The position numbers were made by a program, and so were the translations under genes. Positions 28,562-37,843 of a stretch of 64,000 nucleotides of DNA are shown piece after piece. Where the stretch lies: contig JAHHHT010000005.1 of assembly GCA_019359235.1 (NCBI GenBank), forward strand, positions 62,001 through 126,000. The letters are read 5' to 3'. Position 1 is the first letter of the stretch; each line of letters opens with the position of its first letter. Under the pieces are notes generated by a model. That model was not told the origin of the DNA. It was given only the letters and a program-made list of their open reading frames with translations, and searched no databases. The DNA comes from Oscillatoria princeps RMCB-10. Lineage in GTDB: Bacteria > Cyanobacteriota > Cyanobacteriia > Cyanobacteriales > Oscillatoriaceae.

Positions 28562-31228
28562 ATGGTTGGCATTGTCATCGTAGCTCACAGCGCCAAGCTG
28601 GCAGCCGGGGTGCGGGAGCTAGCTCAGCAGATGGTTGGGAGCGAGGTCAAAATTGCCCTCGCCGCAGGGATTGACGACCCAGAGAATCCGTTTGGCACCG
28701 ATGCTGTGCGGGTGTGCGAGGCGATTGAGTCGGTTTACAGTGACGCCGGCGTAGTGGTGCTGATGGATTTGGGCAGCGCCCTGATGAGTGCTGAGATGGC
28801 TGTGGAGTTTCTGCCTGAGGAAAAACGGGACAGGGTGAGACTGTGCGAGGCACCGCTGGTAGAGGGGGCGCTGGCGGCTGCGGTGCGAGCAGGTGCCGGC
28901 GCTTCTCTGGAACAGGTGATGGCAGAAGCGCGGGGCTCGCTGGCAGCAAAAGCCGCTCAGCTGTCCACCCCTCCCGCAGGAGAAGGGGAAAGCTCTGGCG
29001 GGTCGCAGCTGGGACAGCAGGCACTGGAAATACGCCTGACTGTGGGAAATCTGCTGGGCATTCACGCTCGACCGGCAGCCAAATTCGCCGCCACCGCAGG
29101 CCGGTTTGAGTCCGAGATCGCGGTGCGCAACCTGACCCGGGGCAGCGAGCCGGTGAATGCCAAGAGCATCAATCAGGTCGCCACCCTGGGAGTGCGCCGG
29201 GGGCACGAGATTGGGATCGCAGCGGAGGGTTCGGATGCGGAGCGAGCTTTGGCCGCACTGCAGCAACTGGTAGAAGCCAACTTCTCAGAAGCGCCGGCAT
29301 CCCACCACCCTCACCCCCCCAAAAGGGAAGAGGGGGAGAGCGGGCGAGCGGTTGGGTATGGAGCAAGCAAGGCATCCCACCACCAAAGCCAACCCCCCTT
29401 TTTCAAGGGGGGGCAGGGGGGGATCGAAGAAACAGGGGTTGGGGGTGAGGGTTTTCAGCTCACCGGCATCCCGGCATCCCCTGGCATCGCCATCGGGCGG
29501 GCGGTTTGGTATCGCCCAGCGGTTCTGGAAGTGCCAGCCAGGGCAGCAGACAGTCCTGAGTCGGAGTGGCAGCAGCTATTGCAGGCCATCCAAACCGCGC
29601 AAATGGAAATTCAGGCGCTGCGCCGGCAAACCGCCTGCCAGGTGGGGGAAGAAGAAGCGAGCATTTTCGACGCCCACTTGCTGTGCCTGTCAGATCCCGC
29701 CGTGCTGAAAGTCGCTCGCCAGCAGATTTTTGAGCAGCGCCTGAGTGTCGCTGTGGCGTGGCAGACGGTTGTGTCGGAGATGGTTGCTGTTTACCGAGCT
29801 TTGGACGATCCTTACCTTCAGGAACGCTCAGCTGATGTGCTGGACGTGGGCCAGCGAGTGCTGCGGCTGCTGATCGGAGAAATGCCGGCGGCACCCCCTG
29901 CGATCGCATCTGAGACAGATGTCCTGCTGCTGTCCCAGGTCGGATATCTGTCCCACAAAGGGGAAACAGGGGCGATTCTGGTGGCTGCGGATCTCACCCC
30001 CTCGGAGGTGGCTCAGCTAGATCCAACTAAAGTATCGGGCATCTGCACCAGCACCGGCAGCGCCACTTCCCACAGCGCGATTCTGGCCAAATCCCTCGGT
30101 ATCCCCGCTGTGTTTGGGGTTGGGGCGGAACTGTCCCGCATCGAGGATGGCACGCCGCTGGCCCTGGATGGCGGCACCGGCTCTCTGTGGGCCAGCCCGG
30201 ATGACGCCCGGGTGAGGGAACTGCAGGCAAAGCAAGACAGGGGCGCAACCGCACAGCACGCCGCCAAGAAGGCAGCGCTGCAACCTGCCATAACACAGGA
30301 CGGGCGAAAAGTCAAGGTAATGGCAAATATTTTCGGGGTGGCAGATGCCAAAATTGCTGCGGGTGCCGGTGCTGAGGGAGTGGGATTGCTGCGCAGTGAG
30401 TTCCTCTATTTGGAGCGATCGCAGGCTCCAGCGGAAGAGGAGCAGTTGCAAGTGTATCGAGCGATCGCAGAGATTTTGGGCGCTCGCCCCCTGACGGTTC
30501 GCGCTTTGGATGCCGGTGGCGACAAGCCCATCCCTTACCTGAATTTGGAGCGAGAAGCCAATCCGTTCCTGGGATGGCGGGGGATTCGCTTTCTGCTGGA
30601 CTCTCCGGATTTGCTGGCAGCCCAGCTGAGGGCGATTTTGCGGGCTTCTGCCGGTCACGCGATTAAGGTGATGTTTCCCACGATCGCCTCGGTGAGGGAG
30701 ATCCGCGCCGCCAAAGAGATTTTAGCCGCAGCGCGGGAGCAACTGCGCTCTGCCGGCATCCCTTTCGATGAGAAAATGGAAGTCGGGATCATGGTAGAAG
30801 TGCCGGCAGCTGTGGCGATGGCTGACCGGCTGGCTGCAGAAGTGGACTTTTTCAGCATCGGCACCAACGACCTCAGCCAGTATGTGATGGCTGCTGACCG
30901 CACCAATCCCAAAGTGGCCACTCTTGCTGATGCCTTCGAGCCGGCAGTGCTGCGGATGATTCAGCAAACTGTTCGAGCGGCGCACAGTGCCGGCATCTGG
31001 GTGGGAGTGTGCGGCGAGTTGGCGTCGCACCCAGAGGCGACACCCATTTTGGTGGGGTTGGGAGTGGATGAATTGAGCGTGAACGCGCCGGCAATTGCTG
31101 AGGTGAAGGCGGCGATTTCCCGACTGACTGTGGCTGAGGCGGAGGCGATTGCATCTGCGGTTTTGCAGCTGGATTCAGCTGAAGCAGTTAGGGAGTGTGT
31201 GGCTGCGCAGCTGGGGGGTGAATTGTAG
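28562..31228 (+). CDS. DhaM-HPr-enzyme I fusion, PEP-dependent phosphoryl donor for dihydroxyacetone kinase
   Basis: I start at the ATG at 28562, after AAGGAGCGGGTTG. The 888 residues form three phosphotransfer modules. Residues 1-130 are DhaM (EIIA-mannose type) with His9 in VIVAHSAK. Residues 155-240 are HPr with His168 in GIHARPAAKFA. From about 299 to the end is a complete enzyme I with phospho-His504 in SATSHSAIL, the LLRSEFLYL motif and C-terminal PEP-binding segments (NPFLGWRGIR, SIGTNDLSQY, GVCGELASHP). Phosphate should pass PEP to EI to HPr to DhaM to DhaL-bound ADP, all but the last step in one chain. dhaK and dhaL are at 39790-41658. The HPr-EI linker contains repeat DNA. Confidence 0.92.
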   Translation: MVGIVIVAHSAKLAAGVRELAQQMVGSEVKIALAAGIDDPENPFGTDAVRVCEAIESVYSDAGVVVLMDLGSALMSAEMAVEFLPEEKRDRVRLCEAPLVEGALAAAVRAGAGASLEQVMAEARGSLAAKAAQLSTPPAGEGESSGGSQLGQQALEIRLTVGNLLGIHARPAAKFAATAGRFESEIAVRNLTRGSEPVNAKSINQVATLGVRRGHEIGIAAEGSDAERALAALQQLVEANFSEAPASHHPHPPKREEGESGRAVGYGASKASHHQSQPPFFKGGQGGIEETGVGGEGFQLTGIPASPGIAIGRAVWYRPAVLEVPARAADSPESEWQQLLQAIQTAQMEIQALRRQTACQVGEEEASIFDAHLLCLSDPAVLKVARQQIFEQRLSVAVAWQTVVSEMVAVYRALDDPYLQERSADVLDVGQRVLRLLIGEMPAAPPAIASETDVLLLSQVGYLSHKGETGAILVAADLTPSEVAQLDPTKVSGICTSTGSATSHSAILAKSLGIPAVFGVGAELSRIEDGTPLALDGGTGSLWASPDDARVRELQAKQDRGATAQHAAKKAALQPAITQDGRKVKVMANIFGVADAKIAAGAGAEGVGLLRSEFLYLERSQAPAEEEQLQVYRAIAEILGARPLTVRALDAGGDKPIPYLNLEREANPFLGWRGIRFLLDSPDLLAAQLRAILRASAGHAIKVMFPTIASVREIRAAKEILAAAREQLRSAGIPFDEKMEVGIMVEVPAAVAMADRLAAEVDFFSIGTNDLSQYVMAADRTNPKVATLADAFEPAVLRMIQQTVRAAHSAGIWVGVCGELASHPEATPILVGLGVDELSVNAPAIAEVKAAISRLTVAEAEAIASAVLQLDSAEAVRECVAAQLGGEL
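29290..29455. repeat. Intergenic-type palindromic repeat embedded in frame in the DhaM-HPr-EI gene
   Basis: CCACCCTCACCCCCC, then AACCCCCCTTTTTCAAGGGG and GGGCAGGGGGGATC, then GTTGGGGGTGAGGG form the same R4/R5 palindromes seen between genes at 18290 and 43420. Here they are translated (SHHPHPPKREEGE and QPPFFKGGQGGIEE) and form most of the linker at residues 243-298. Confidence 0.75.
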
Positions 31229-31374
31229 TTAGGTGCAACCGCCCCTAAAAACTGTTTTCCCTAATTACAGGTATTTAACTGACTTGATATTAGAGCGGTC
31301 TGATATGGTTAGCTGGGGGTTAAAGTAAGCTGATATAGCGCGTCAATAACCTTCGTGTAAATTTCAGAACCCCG

Positions 31375-31425
31375 GAAGAGGGCGGGCACGGGGGCCCGCC
31401 CCTACGAAACCGGGGTTCTGGGCCC
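31375..31425. repeat. R6 palindrome in the 31229-31493 gap
   Basis: GAGGGCGGGCACGGGG and GGCCCGCCCCTAC form a stem, flanked by AGAACCCCGG and its inverse CCGGGGTTCT. It lies between the PTS fusion and the Rieske gene. No gene is seen in the gap. Confidence 0.6.
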
Positions 31426-31493
31426 TAGGCGGGTGCGGAAATCATTTAGAACTGCTATAGAATACAGTAAATAGGTTGACAGCGAGTTTTTCA

Positions 31494-32846
31494 ATGAAAG
31501 CAGAGGCCAAGACTGAAGAGACAGCCAAACAAACCGTTACCGCGCCGGTGCCAGAGGGGGAGCGAGAATTCAACTGGAGGCAGTGCTGGTATCCCGTTGC
31601 CTTCCTGCAAGACCTGCCCAAAGACAGCCCTTATAGCTTTTCCTTGTACGACGAACCCTTCGTCTTGTTCAGAAACCGGGATGGGAAACTGGGATGTTTG
31701 ACAGATCGCTGTTCCCACCGCGCCGCCAGACTCTCCGACGGACAGATAACGGACGGCAAAATCGAGTGTTTGTACCACGGCTGGCAGTTCGGCACCGGCG
31801 GTGAGTGCGAGCACATTCCGCAATTGCCGGTTGATGCTAAAATTCCGGCTAATGCCTGCGTGCAATCCTTTACCGTTGTGGAGCGCCAAGGCATGGTCTG
31901 GGTGTGGCCCGGGGAACCGGAAGCCGGTGCCGGTGAGCGCATTCCAACTATAGCGGATTTGGACAAGCCGGAATTCGACAGCGCCGACTACATGCGTGAC
32001 CTGCCTTACGACCAAAGCTATTTTATAGAAAACGTCATCGATCCGGCTCACGTCTTCATCAGCCACCACGGCACCGAAGGCAATCGAGAACAGGCCCAAG
32101 CGCTGGAAATGGAAGTGCTGGAAAGTTCGGTTGAGGGTATCAAGGGCAGGTGGCGGGGAATGCGGAACCCCAATGGCAGTTGGAGCAACCTTGATTTCAC
32201 CGCTCCAAATTTAGTTCTGTATAGCTTTAGTGTGGCGGCGGGCCGGTCTGGTGGAATAGCTCTGTATTCAATCCCTCTCGGTCAGGGTAAATGCCGGATG
32301 TTATTAAGAAGATATGCCAACTTTTTGAGTTGGAAAATCCAGCTGAAGCCTCTGTGGGTGGAACACTTGCGTCAGAGTAAAATATTGGAGGAGGATTTGC
32401 AAGTAGTTGTGGGACAAAAATCCGAAATAGAGCGATTGAGGCAACCTCTAAAAGAGCTTTATTTGCCGCTCAAGACATCCGACACCTTGGTGATTGAGTA
32501 CCGCAAGTGGCTGGACAAGTTTGGGCGGGATTTGCCGTATTATCAGGGATATGCCACCTCGAAGCTGGGGAGCGACAGTGGGGAGTGCGGCGGGGAGCCG
32601 GTGCTGCTAGACCGGCTCTCGCAACACACGCAGCTGTGCGGAACCTGCAGTCGAACCTATCGGGTCACTAGCCGGTTGCAACAAATCTCGGTGGGTGCGG
32701 CGGTTGCAATGGCTGCTTTGGCGATAGTTGCAGACGGGTTTGGCAGTAAAATAGTGGCCGTTTCGGCTTTTCTCTCGGCAGCAGCTTTGGCGGCTGTGGC
32801 CCAGAAGGTCAAAACCCACTTTGAGCGTTCCTACACTCGCCACTAA
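31494..32846 (+). CDS. Rieske non-haem iron oxygenase, pheophorbide a oxygenase-like
   Basis: From the ATG at 31494 the protein has 450 residues. The Rieske [2Fe-2S] ligands are Cys73 and His75 (CSHRAAR) and Cys92 and His95 (CLYHGWQF). The mononuclear iron site is in ENVIDPAHVFISHHGT. Near the C-terminus a CGTC motif and two hydrophobic segments follow, which is the layout of the PaO/Tic55/chlorophyllide-oxygenase group: membrane-bound enzymes with a redox CxxC. It is the first of four genes on the same strand (gaps 114, 32 and 68 bases to the next annotated starts). Substrate is unknown; chlorophyll breakdown products or other cyclic compounds are possible. Confidence 0.85.
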   Translation: MKAEAKTEETAKQTVTAPVPEGEREFNWRQCWYPVAFLQDLPKDSPYSFSLYDEPFVLFRNRDGKLGCLTDRCSHRAARLSDGQITDGKIECLYHGWQFGTGGECEHIPQLPVDAKIPANACVQSFTVVERQGMVWVWPGEPEAGAGERIPTIADLDKPEFDSADYMRDLPYDQSYFIENVIDPAHVFISHHGTEGNREQAQALEMEVLESSVEGIKGRWRGMRNPNGSWSNLDFTAPNLVLYSFSVAAGRSGGIALYSIPLGQGKCRMLLRRYANFLSWKIQLKPLWVEHLRQSKILEEDLQVVVGQKSEIERLRQPLKELYLPLKTSDTLVIEYRKWLDKFGRDLPYYQGYATSKLGSDSGECGGEPVLLDRLSQHTQLCGTCSRTYRVTSRLQQISVGAAVAMAALAIVADGFGSKIVAVSAFLSAAALAAVAQKVKTHFERSYTRH

Positions 32847-32875
32847 TAAGTCAGGCGAAAAGTTACGCTCAGGAG

Positions 32876-32947
32876 CGAGAAACCGGGTTTCTTTGGTTGA
32901 CAAAACTCAGTTTTTATGTTTTAACTATAAAAAACCCGGTTTCTTTG
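32876..32947. repeat. R3 arms between the Rieske and monooxygenase genes
   Basis: AGAAACCGGGTTTCTTTG at 32878 and AAACCCGGTTTCTTTG at 32931 are direct R3-like copies, each with its own short palindrome. Confidence 0.55.
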
Positions 32948-32960
32948 TACTGCCTCACCC

Positions 32961-34151
32961 ATGTCTGAAAATAGCTCAGTGGAATTTCCCAGTGCCGTTG
33001 AGAAAGTGGCCATCATCGGTGCTGGACTTGGCGGTCTGGCAGCGGCGATGGCGCTGCGAAAACAAGGCATCGACGCCCAAGTCTATGAGAAGGCGCGGGA
33101 ATTGCGACCGGTGGGTGCCGGTCTGACTTTGTTTCCCAACGGCTTAAATAGTCTCGATGCCATCAAACCGGGTATAGTGGAGTCGCTGAAACGCGCCGGC
33201 AGCTTTACCCGCGCCGTGAATTTGAAAAAAAGCACCGGCGAGCTTATAATGCAGAACCGGCTCACTCTGGCGGAAAAATACGGGCAGCCGATGTTGCAGA
33301 TCCGCTGGTCGCGCCAGCAGGAAATCCTTGCCTCGGCACTGCCAGCGGATGCGATCCACCTGAATTGCCGGTGCGCAGGATTTGAGCAAAATGACAGCGG
33401 CGTCGAAGTGTTTTTTGAGGGTGGAAATACCGTGCGGGCAGACTTGCTGGTCGGGGCTGATGGGATAAACTCTACAGTCAGACAGGTAGTGATTGGAGAT
33501 GGGGCACCTCGCTATGCGGGGCGGATGTCTTGGCGTGCCGTTCTCAAGTACAGCCACGAGCTGCTGGCTGCCGATGAAGTAACATTAATGATAGGCGATG
33601 GCAAAAATATGGTGCTCATCGACACCGGCGGCGGATATATATTTTGGAGCGCCGGTGCGCTGTCGGAGGACGGCTCTGTTTGCCAAAGTGCCGCAGAGGT
33701 TAAATCTCGCGTTTTGCAGGAATTTGCCGGCTGGGGGGAACCGGTGAGGGCGATTGTGGAAGCTACAGATGCCGGCAGCATCGTGGAGCGAACGATATGC
33801 GACAGACCGCCGGTGCTCAACTGGAGCAAAGGTAGGGTAACGCTTTTGGGCGATGCGGCGCATCCCGTGGTGCCGTCGCTGGGACAGGGAGCAAATACGG
33901 CATTTGAAGATGCCTGGGAACTTTCGCAGTGCCTTGCCGGTGCGCCCAGCATCGAAGCTGCCCTCTCTAGTTACGAAAACAGCCGCACGCAACGCACGCA
34001 AGTCATCCAAGCTCGCAGTGCGTTCCAGGGAACCCGCGCCTATGACGCCGACAGCGACACATTTCTTCGGGGAGTGGCAGAACAGGCACATGCGAGCCAG
34101 CCTGAATTTGAGGATTGGCTTTATCGCTATAACCCATCTGTGATAAGTTAA
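32961..34151 (+). CDS. FAD-dependent monooxygenase, UbiH / zeaxanthin-epoxidase-like
   Basis: The 396-residue protein has the FAD dinucleotide-binding motif IIGAGLGGLAAAMALRKQG near the N-terminus, the DG motif LLVGADGINSTVRQ in the middle and the second FAD motif LLGDAAHPVVPSLGQGANTA. These are the three signatures of class A flavoprotein hydroxylases, which insert one oxygen using NAD(P)H. Closest in character to salicylate hydroxylase and zeaxanthin epoxidase types. No N-terminal signal or membrane anchor is visible. Its place after the Rieske gene suggests a shared oxidative pathway. Confidence 0.88.
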   Translation: MSENSSVEFPSAVEKVAIIGAGLGGLAAAMALRKQGIDAQVYEKARELRPVGAGLTLFPNGLNSLDAIKPGIVESLKRAGSFTRAVNLKKSTGELIMQNRLTLAEKYGQPMLQIRWSRQQEILASALPADAIHLNCRCAGFEQNDSGVEVFFEGGNTVRADLLVGADGINSTVRQVVIGDGAPRYAGRMSWRAVLKYSHELLAADEVTLMIGDGKNMVLIDTGGGYIFWSAGALSEDGSVCQSAAEVKSRVLQEFAGWGEPVRAIVEATDAGSIVERTICDRPPVLNWSKGRVTLLGDAAHPVVPSLGQGANTAFEDAWELSQCLAGAPSIEAALSSYENSRTQRTQVIQARSAFQGTRAYDADSDTFLRGVAEQAHASQPEFEDWLYRYNPSVIS

Positions 34152-34183
34152 GAGTTGCACCGATAGTGAAGGAGATTGCCGCG

Positions 34184-34582
34184 ATGTCAGCAGAAGTGAT
34201 TGAAAAACTTGTAGATGCCTACTTGGCCAATATGCAGGCCATGAATGCACAGGGGTGGCTGGAGAACTTTGCTGAAGATGGGGTGATCTGTGACCCCGTT
34301 GGCAAACCGCCCAGCAAAGTCCACGAGGATTATCAGAAATTTTTCGGGATGCTGTCTGCCATCTTTGATAAACTAGAACTGTCAAAAGACCATATCTTTG
34401 TGGTCGCGGGCAGTGGGGCCGCTGTCAAGTGGACAATGCGGGCGGTTGGGAAAAATGGACGGACTGCTACCGGCGAGGGAATCCATGTGTTTGAAATTAA
34501 TGGTGCCGGCAAGATTCAAAAGGTGACAACTTACTGGGATGATGCTGCGTTTATGGCTCAACTGAAGGGGGAGAGGCTATAA
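34184..34582 (+). CDS. SnoaL/NTF2-like (ketosteroid-isomerase fold) protein
   Basis: I start at the ATG at 34184, with GGAGATT upstream. The 132-residue protein has the alpha+beta cone fold pattern: N-terminal helix VIEKLVDAYLANMQA, then WLENFAEDGVICDPVG, and closing strands GEGIHVFEINGAGKIQKVTT and YWD. Such proteins are isomerases, cyclases or dehydratases that often serve polyketide or terpenoid pathways. It starts 32 bases after the monooxygenase gene, so it is probably in the same operon. Confidence 0.78.
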   Translation: MSAEVIEKLVDAYLANMQAMNAQGWLENFAEDGVICDPVGKPPSKVHEDYQKFFGMLSAIFDKLELSKDHIFVVAGSGAAVKWTMRAVGKNGRTATGEGIHVFEINGAGKIQKVTTYWDDAAFMAQLKGERL

Positions 34583-34650
34583 GTCTGGAACTGCGCCCAG
34601 AAAGGCGAGATGCAATGAAAGCATCTCACTTGAAGTTAATGAGAGGAATT

Positions 34651-35445
34651 ATGAATCTGCAAGAACAGCACTGGACAAAGTTATTCGGTCGCCTGACACC
34701 TGAAGGCACTTCTCGTTACGGGATATGGACTGTCTCCTCTCCAGAGAAAGAAATCATCAAGCAATTTAAAGGCATCAGGAATTTCCGGGCTAACGAAGAT
34801 AAGACAGTTATCACTCACACCAATCAATATTTCTCCCCAGACGGAAGTGAGGAGGAAAAGCAATGGCAAATCGAGAAGGAAGCTTGCAACCTGCCTGATG
34901 GATTGGTGCACCCAGCTGCTCCCTCTAATCGGGGGCTTGCCTTGTCCGACCGTGGTGCGACCGCTTGGGTGACTAAAACACTTCAACCGGAACGACCTTT
35001 CGGGATAGAGTTCTTTTTTCGGCAAGAAGATGACAGTAATAATAGCTTGGGGATTATCTACGGTGAGAGTGGCAGCTTAGACAGGATTTTGCATATTCGC
35101 GAACGCCTGGGCAGTTTCCCCGAACCGGCAGCCGAACCGGCCATCGAAAACTTGTCCGGGAAGTGGGTTGGGAAAAAAGAGACGATGACCCCGGATTTGC
35201 AAGTGTCGCCGGCGGAAGACACTCAAGAGCTTGTCCTGGAACCAACCGGCGGCAAAAACGAAACTTCCTTCCTGACGGAAGGAATCGTCCTGAATTATCC
35301 TGCAAAACTGCCGGTGGGAGAAGAATTTGAACTAGCAGCCGGCAAGCTGGTGTCGGAAAGCGAGTTCAAGCGGCTCACCGCAAAGTATGACAGTTCCGGC
35401 GCTTTTGCCCTGCTGATTTCCGAAGTGTTCCACCGGCAAGAGTAG
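34651..35445 (+). CDS. DUF3598 family protein (calycin-like)
   Basis: The ATG at 34651 (MNLQEQHWTKLFGRL) follows GAGGAATT and matches how this cyanobacterial family begins; the frame is open 12 codons further upstream. The 264-residue protein shows the family segments YGIWTVSSPEKEIIKQFKGI and RNFRANEDKTVITHTNQYF, and a beta-rich C-terminal half. DUF3598 proteins are predicted lipocalin-like barrels, a fold that binds pigments or lipids. As the last gene of the Rieske run it could bind a substrate or product. An R2 palindrome follows at 35451. Confidence 0.8.
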   Translation: MNLQEQHWTKLFGRLTPEGTSRYGIWTVSSPEKEIIKQFKGIRNFRANEDKTVITHTNQYFSPDGSEEEKQWQIEKEACNLPDGLVHPAAPSNRGLALSDRGATAWVTKTLQPERPFGIEFFFRQEDDSNNSLGIIYGESGSLDRILHIRERLGSFPEPAAEPAIENLSGKWVGKKETMTPDLQVSPAEDTQELVLEPTGGKNETSFLTEGIVLNYPAKLPVGEEFELAAGKLVSESEFKRLTAKYDSSGAFALLISEVFHRQE

Positions 35446-35450
35446 CAAGA

Positions 35451-35481
35451 GTAGGGTGCGTTCCAGCAGAACGCACCCTAC
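35451..35481 (+). terminator. R2 palindrome at the end of the Rieske-DUF3598 run
   Basis: GTAGGGTGCGTTC and GAACGCACCCTAC flank CAGCA, six bases after the DUF3598 stop codon. It has no T tract, so termination is an inference from position. Confidence 0.45.
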
Positions 35482-35542
35482 TGGCTAGATGCTAATATGA
35501 TCAAAAATCAGATGCACCGGCTCAAACCTATAAAACAGTGCT

Positions 35543-37222
35543 ATGGACTTTAACCGCTATTTCACGAATGAGGAACTGGAATCACTTCTGCAAGAATGGG
35601 CGAAGACCTATCCTGAATATGTGAGTGTCAGCCAAACCGGCACCAGCTACCAGGGAAATCCGATTTGGCTGCTAACGCTCACCAATCGCGCAACGGGAGC
35701 GGATACAGAAAAACCAGCGGTTTGGCTGGATGCCAACATCCACGCCACAGAACTTGCCGGCACCACAACTGTATTGCATATCGCTGACAAACTGCTCGCA
35801 GAATACGGACGCGACGAGCGCATCACCCGCCTGCTTGACAAATGCACATTTTATGCAGTGCCGCGCATCAATCCAGATGGTGCGGCGCTGGCAATGTCTT
35901 CTGCGCCGCAATTTCTCCGCTCCGGCGTGCGCGCGTATCCCTATGAGGAAAAAGCCGAGGGTTTGCACCGGCAAGATATCGATGGTGACAGTCGCGTCTT
36001 GCAAATGCGCGTCCCCGATCCAAACGGGGACTGGAAAATCAGTTCCCTCGACCCGCGCTTAATGGAAAAACGCGCCCCTGACGAACACGGCGGCACCTAT
36101 TATCGCATATTTCCTGAAGGTTTGATAGAAGATTTCGACGGCTATCTGATCAAAAGTGCTCGCCCGCATGCGGGACTCGATTTCAACCGCAATTTTCCCT
36201 TCGAGTGGCGACCGGAAGCGGAGCAGGGGGGGGCGGGCCCCTATCCGGCATCTGAACCGGAAATCGAAGCGCTGGTAGATTTTATTGTAGCGCACCCAAA
36301 TATCAACTTCGCGCTCACTTATCACACCTACAGTGGCGTAATCCTGCGCCCCCCCAGCACCCGACCTGACGAGGATATCGAAACCGATGACTTGCAGGTG
36401 TATAAGAAAATTGGCGAGCGCGGCTCCCAACTGACCGGCTACCCTTGCCTTTCAGTATATCACGATTTCCGCTATCACCCCAAAGAAATTGTCACCGGCA
36501 TTTTTGACGACTGGATGTACGATCATTTTGGTGCGTTCGCTTTCACGATTGAACTGTGGAATCCGCTGGAGCGAGCCGGTGTTAAAAATTCCAAGGTGTT
36601 GGATTGGGGGCGCGAGCACCCCCATGAGGAGGATTTAAAGGTTTTGCAGTGGTTCGACGAACATGTCGGGGAAGGCGCATACGTGCCGTGGTATACTTTT
36701 GAACACCCCCAATTAGGGCCGGTTGAGCTGGGCGGCTGGGACCAACTTTATACCTGGCGAAATCCCCCGCATGCTTTAATGGGTGAAGAAGCAACGCGCA
36801 ACGCACCCTTTGTGTTAGCGCTGGCTGATATGCTCCCCCACCTGAGCGCTCACACTTTGGAGGTGACTTCTCTCGGCAATGACACTTACCGGCTAAACTT
36901 GGTGGTGGAAAACACCGGCTTTCTGCCCACTCACACCAGCCAGCAAGCCAAAAAACGCAAATCCGCCCGCCCTGTGCTAGTCGAATTGGAATTGCCAGAA
37001 GGGGTGACGCTGCTCACCGGCAAGCGGCGCACTGAGTTGGGTCATTTGGAAGGGCGAAGCAACAAACTGACGCTGGTTCAATTCGGTTTAGGTCACAGCT
37101 CCAGTACCGACAATCGCGCCCGCGCCGAGTGGGTGCTAAAGGTGCCGGGAAAGGCTAATATTAACATAATTGTGCGCAGCGATCGTGCCGGTGTGTTGCG
37201 GCGTGAAGTGCAGTTAGGGTGA
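35543..37222 (+). CDS. M14 family zinc carboxypeptidase
   Basis: The 559-residue protein has the M14 zinc motif HATE (His67, Glu70), a later His in FALTYHTYSGVILRPP and the catalytic Glu in GAFAFTIELWNP. Residues 1-370 form the peptidase; the last 180 are beta-rich (LEVTSLGNDTYRLNLVVENT), a common M14 accessory domain. There is no signal peptide, so a cytoplasmic location is likely unless exported by another route. It hydrolyses C-terminal residues; specificity is not evident. It begins 62 bases after the R2 palindrome and is probably a separate unit. Confidence 0.88.
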   Translation: MDFNRYFTNEELESLLQEWAKTYPEYVSVSQTGTSYQGNPIWLLTLTNRATGADTEKPAVWLDANIHATELAGTTTVLHIADKLLAEYGRDERITRLLDKCTFYAVPRINPDGAALAMSSAPQFLRSGVRAYPYEEKAEGLHRQDIDGDSRVLQMRVPDPNGDWKISSLDPRLMEKRAPDEHGGTYYRIFPEGLIEDFDGYLIKSARPHAGLDFNRNFPFEWRPEAEQGGAGPYPASEPEIEALVDFIVAHPNINFALTYHTYSGVILRPPSTRPDEDIETDDLQVYKKIGERGSQLTGYPCLSVYHDFRYHPKEIVTGIFDDWMYDHFGAFAFTIELWNPLERAGVKNSKVLDWGREHPHEEDLKVLQWFDEHVGEGAYVPWYTFEHPQLGPVELGGWDQLYTWRNPPHALMGEEATRNAPFVLALADMLPHLSAHTLEVTSLGNDTYRLNLVVENTGFLPTHTSQQAKKRKSARPVLVELELPEGVTLLTGKRRTELGHLEGRSNKLTLVQFGLGHSSSTDNRARAEWVLKVPGKANINIIVRSDRAGVLRREVQLG

Positions 37223-37277
37223 GGAAAGGGGTTGGGGTAGCCGGTGCCCTTGTCCCAAATCTTGTGTCTGGCATCTT

Positions 37278-37302
37278 GTAGAGACGCGATTTATCGCGTC
37301 TC
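37278..37302. repeat. R1 palindrome
   Basis: GTAGAGACGCGATTTATCGC continues GTCTC, near-perfect inverted repeat between the M14 and Lin0512 genes. Confidence 0.7.
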
Positions 37303-37373
37303 CAGATCGTCTCTACCCTGCAAGTTATGCTATAAAAATAAACTGTAAGCTTCAAAACTGTCAAGAGGTAACT

Positions 37374-37739
37374 GTGGCTCGCAAACGCTTTATCATCGAA
37401 ATGGGAATGGGAGTTGACCAGCACGGGCAAGAACCCACTGTGGCTGCAGCCAGGGCTGTGCGCAACGCCATCGCTCACAATGCTTTACCGGGCATTTGGG
37501 AAGTTGCCGGTTTGAGCCACCCCAATCAAATGATTGTGGAAGTGCAGGTAGCGGTGCCTTATCCGGAACAAGTGCGGCAAGATGAAGTGCTGGCTGTGCT
37601 GCCTTTCGGTCGCAAAACCCTCACCGTTGAAGCCGGTGGGATGGTGGTGCAGGGGCGGGCGATTGAAGAGTTTAATGATAAAAATGACGAGATGCTAATC
37701 GCTGTTGCGGCGGTTACAGTTTGGGTGGAAACGGAGTAG
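37374..37739 (+). CDS. Lin0512 family protein
   Basis: The start is GTG at 37374, with AGAGGTAACT upstream. The 121-residue protein has the family features: RFIIEMGMGVDQHGQEPT at the N-terminus, AAARAVRNAIAHNALPG, and NDEMLIAVAAVTVWVE at the end. The family resembles EbsC/cyclase-type small subunits in fold but has no proven activity. No signal peptide. It precedes the restriction-modification pair by 104 bases. Confidence 0.8.
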   Translation: MARKRFIIEMGMGVDQHGQEPTVAAARAVRNAIAHNALPGIWEVAGLSHPNQMIVEVQVAVPYPEQVRQDEVLAVLPFGRKTLTVEAGGMVVQGRAIEEFNDKNDEMLIAVAAVTVWVETE

Positions 37740-37843
37740 GGGAGGTGCCGGTGGCGGAAGCGAAAGCGCGGTCGTTCCTGCCGTTTCGCAGCGGTCAGTT
37801 GAGGTAAAATGTAGAAAGATAAGTAGAGGAGAAAAAACGCCAT

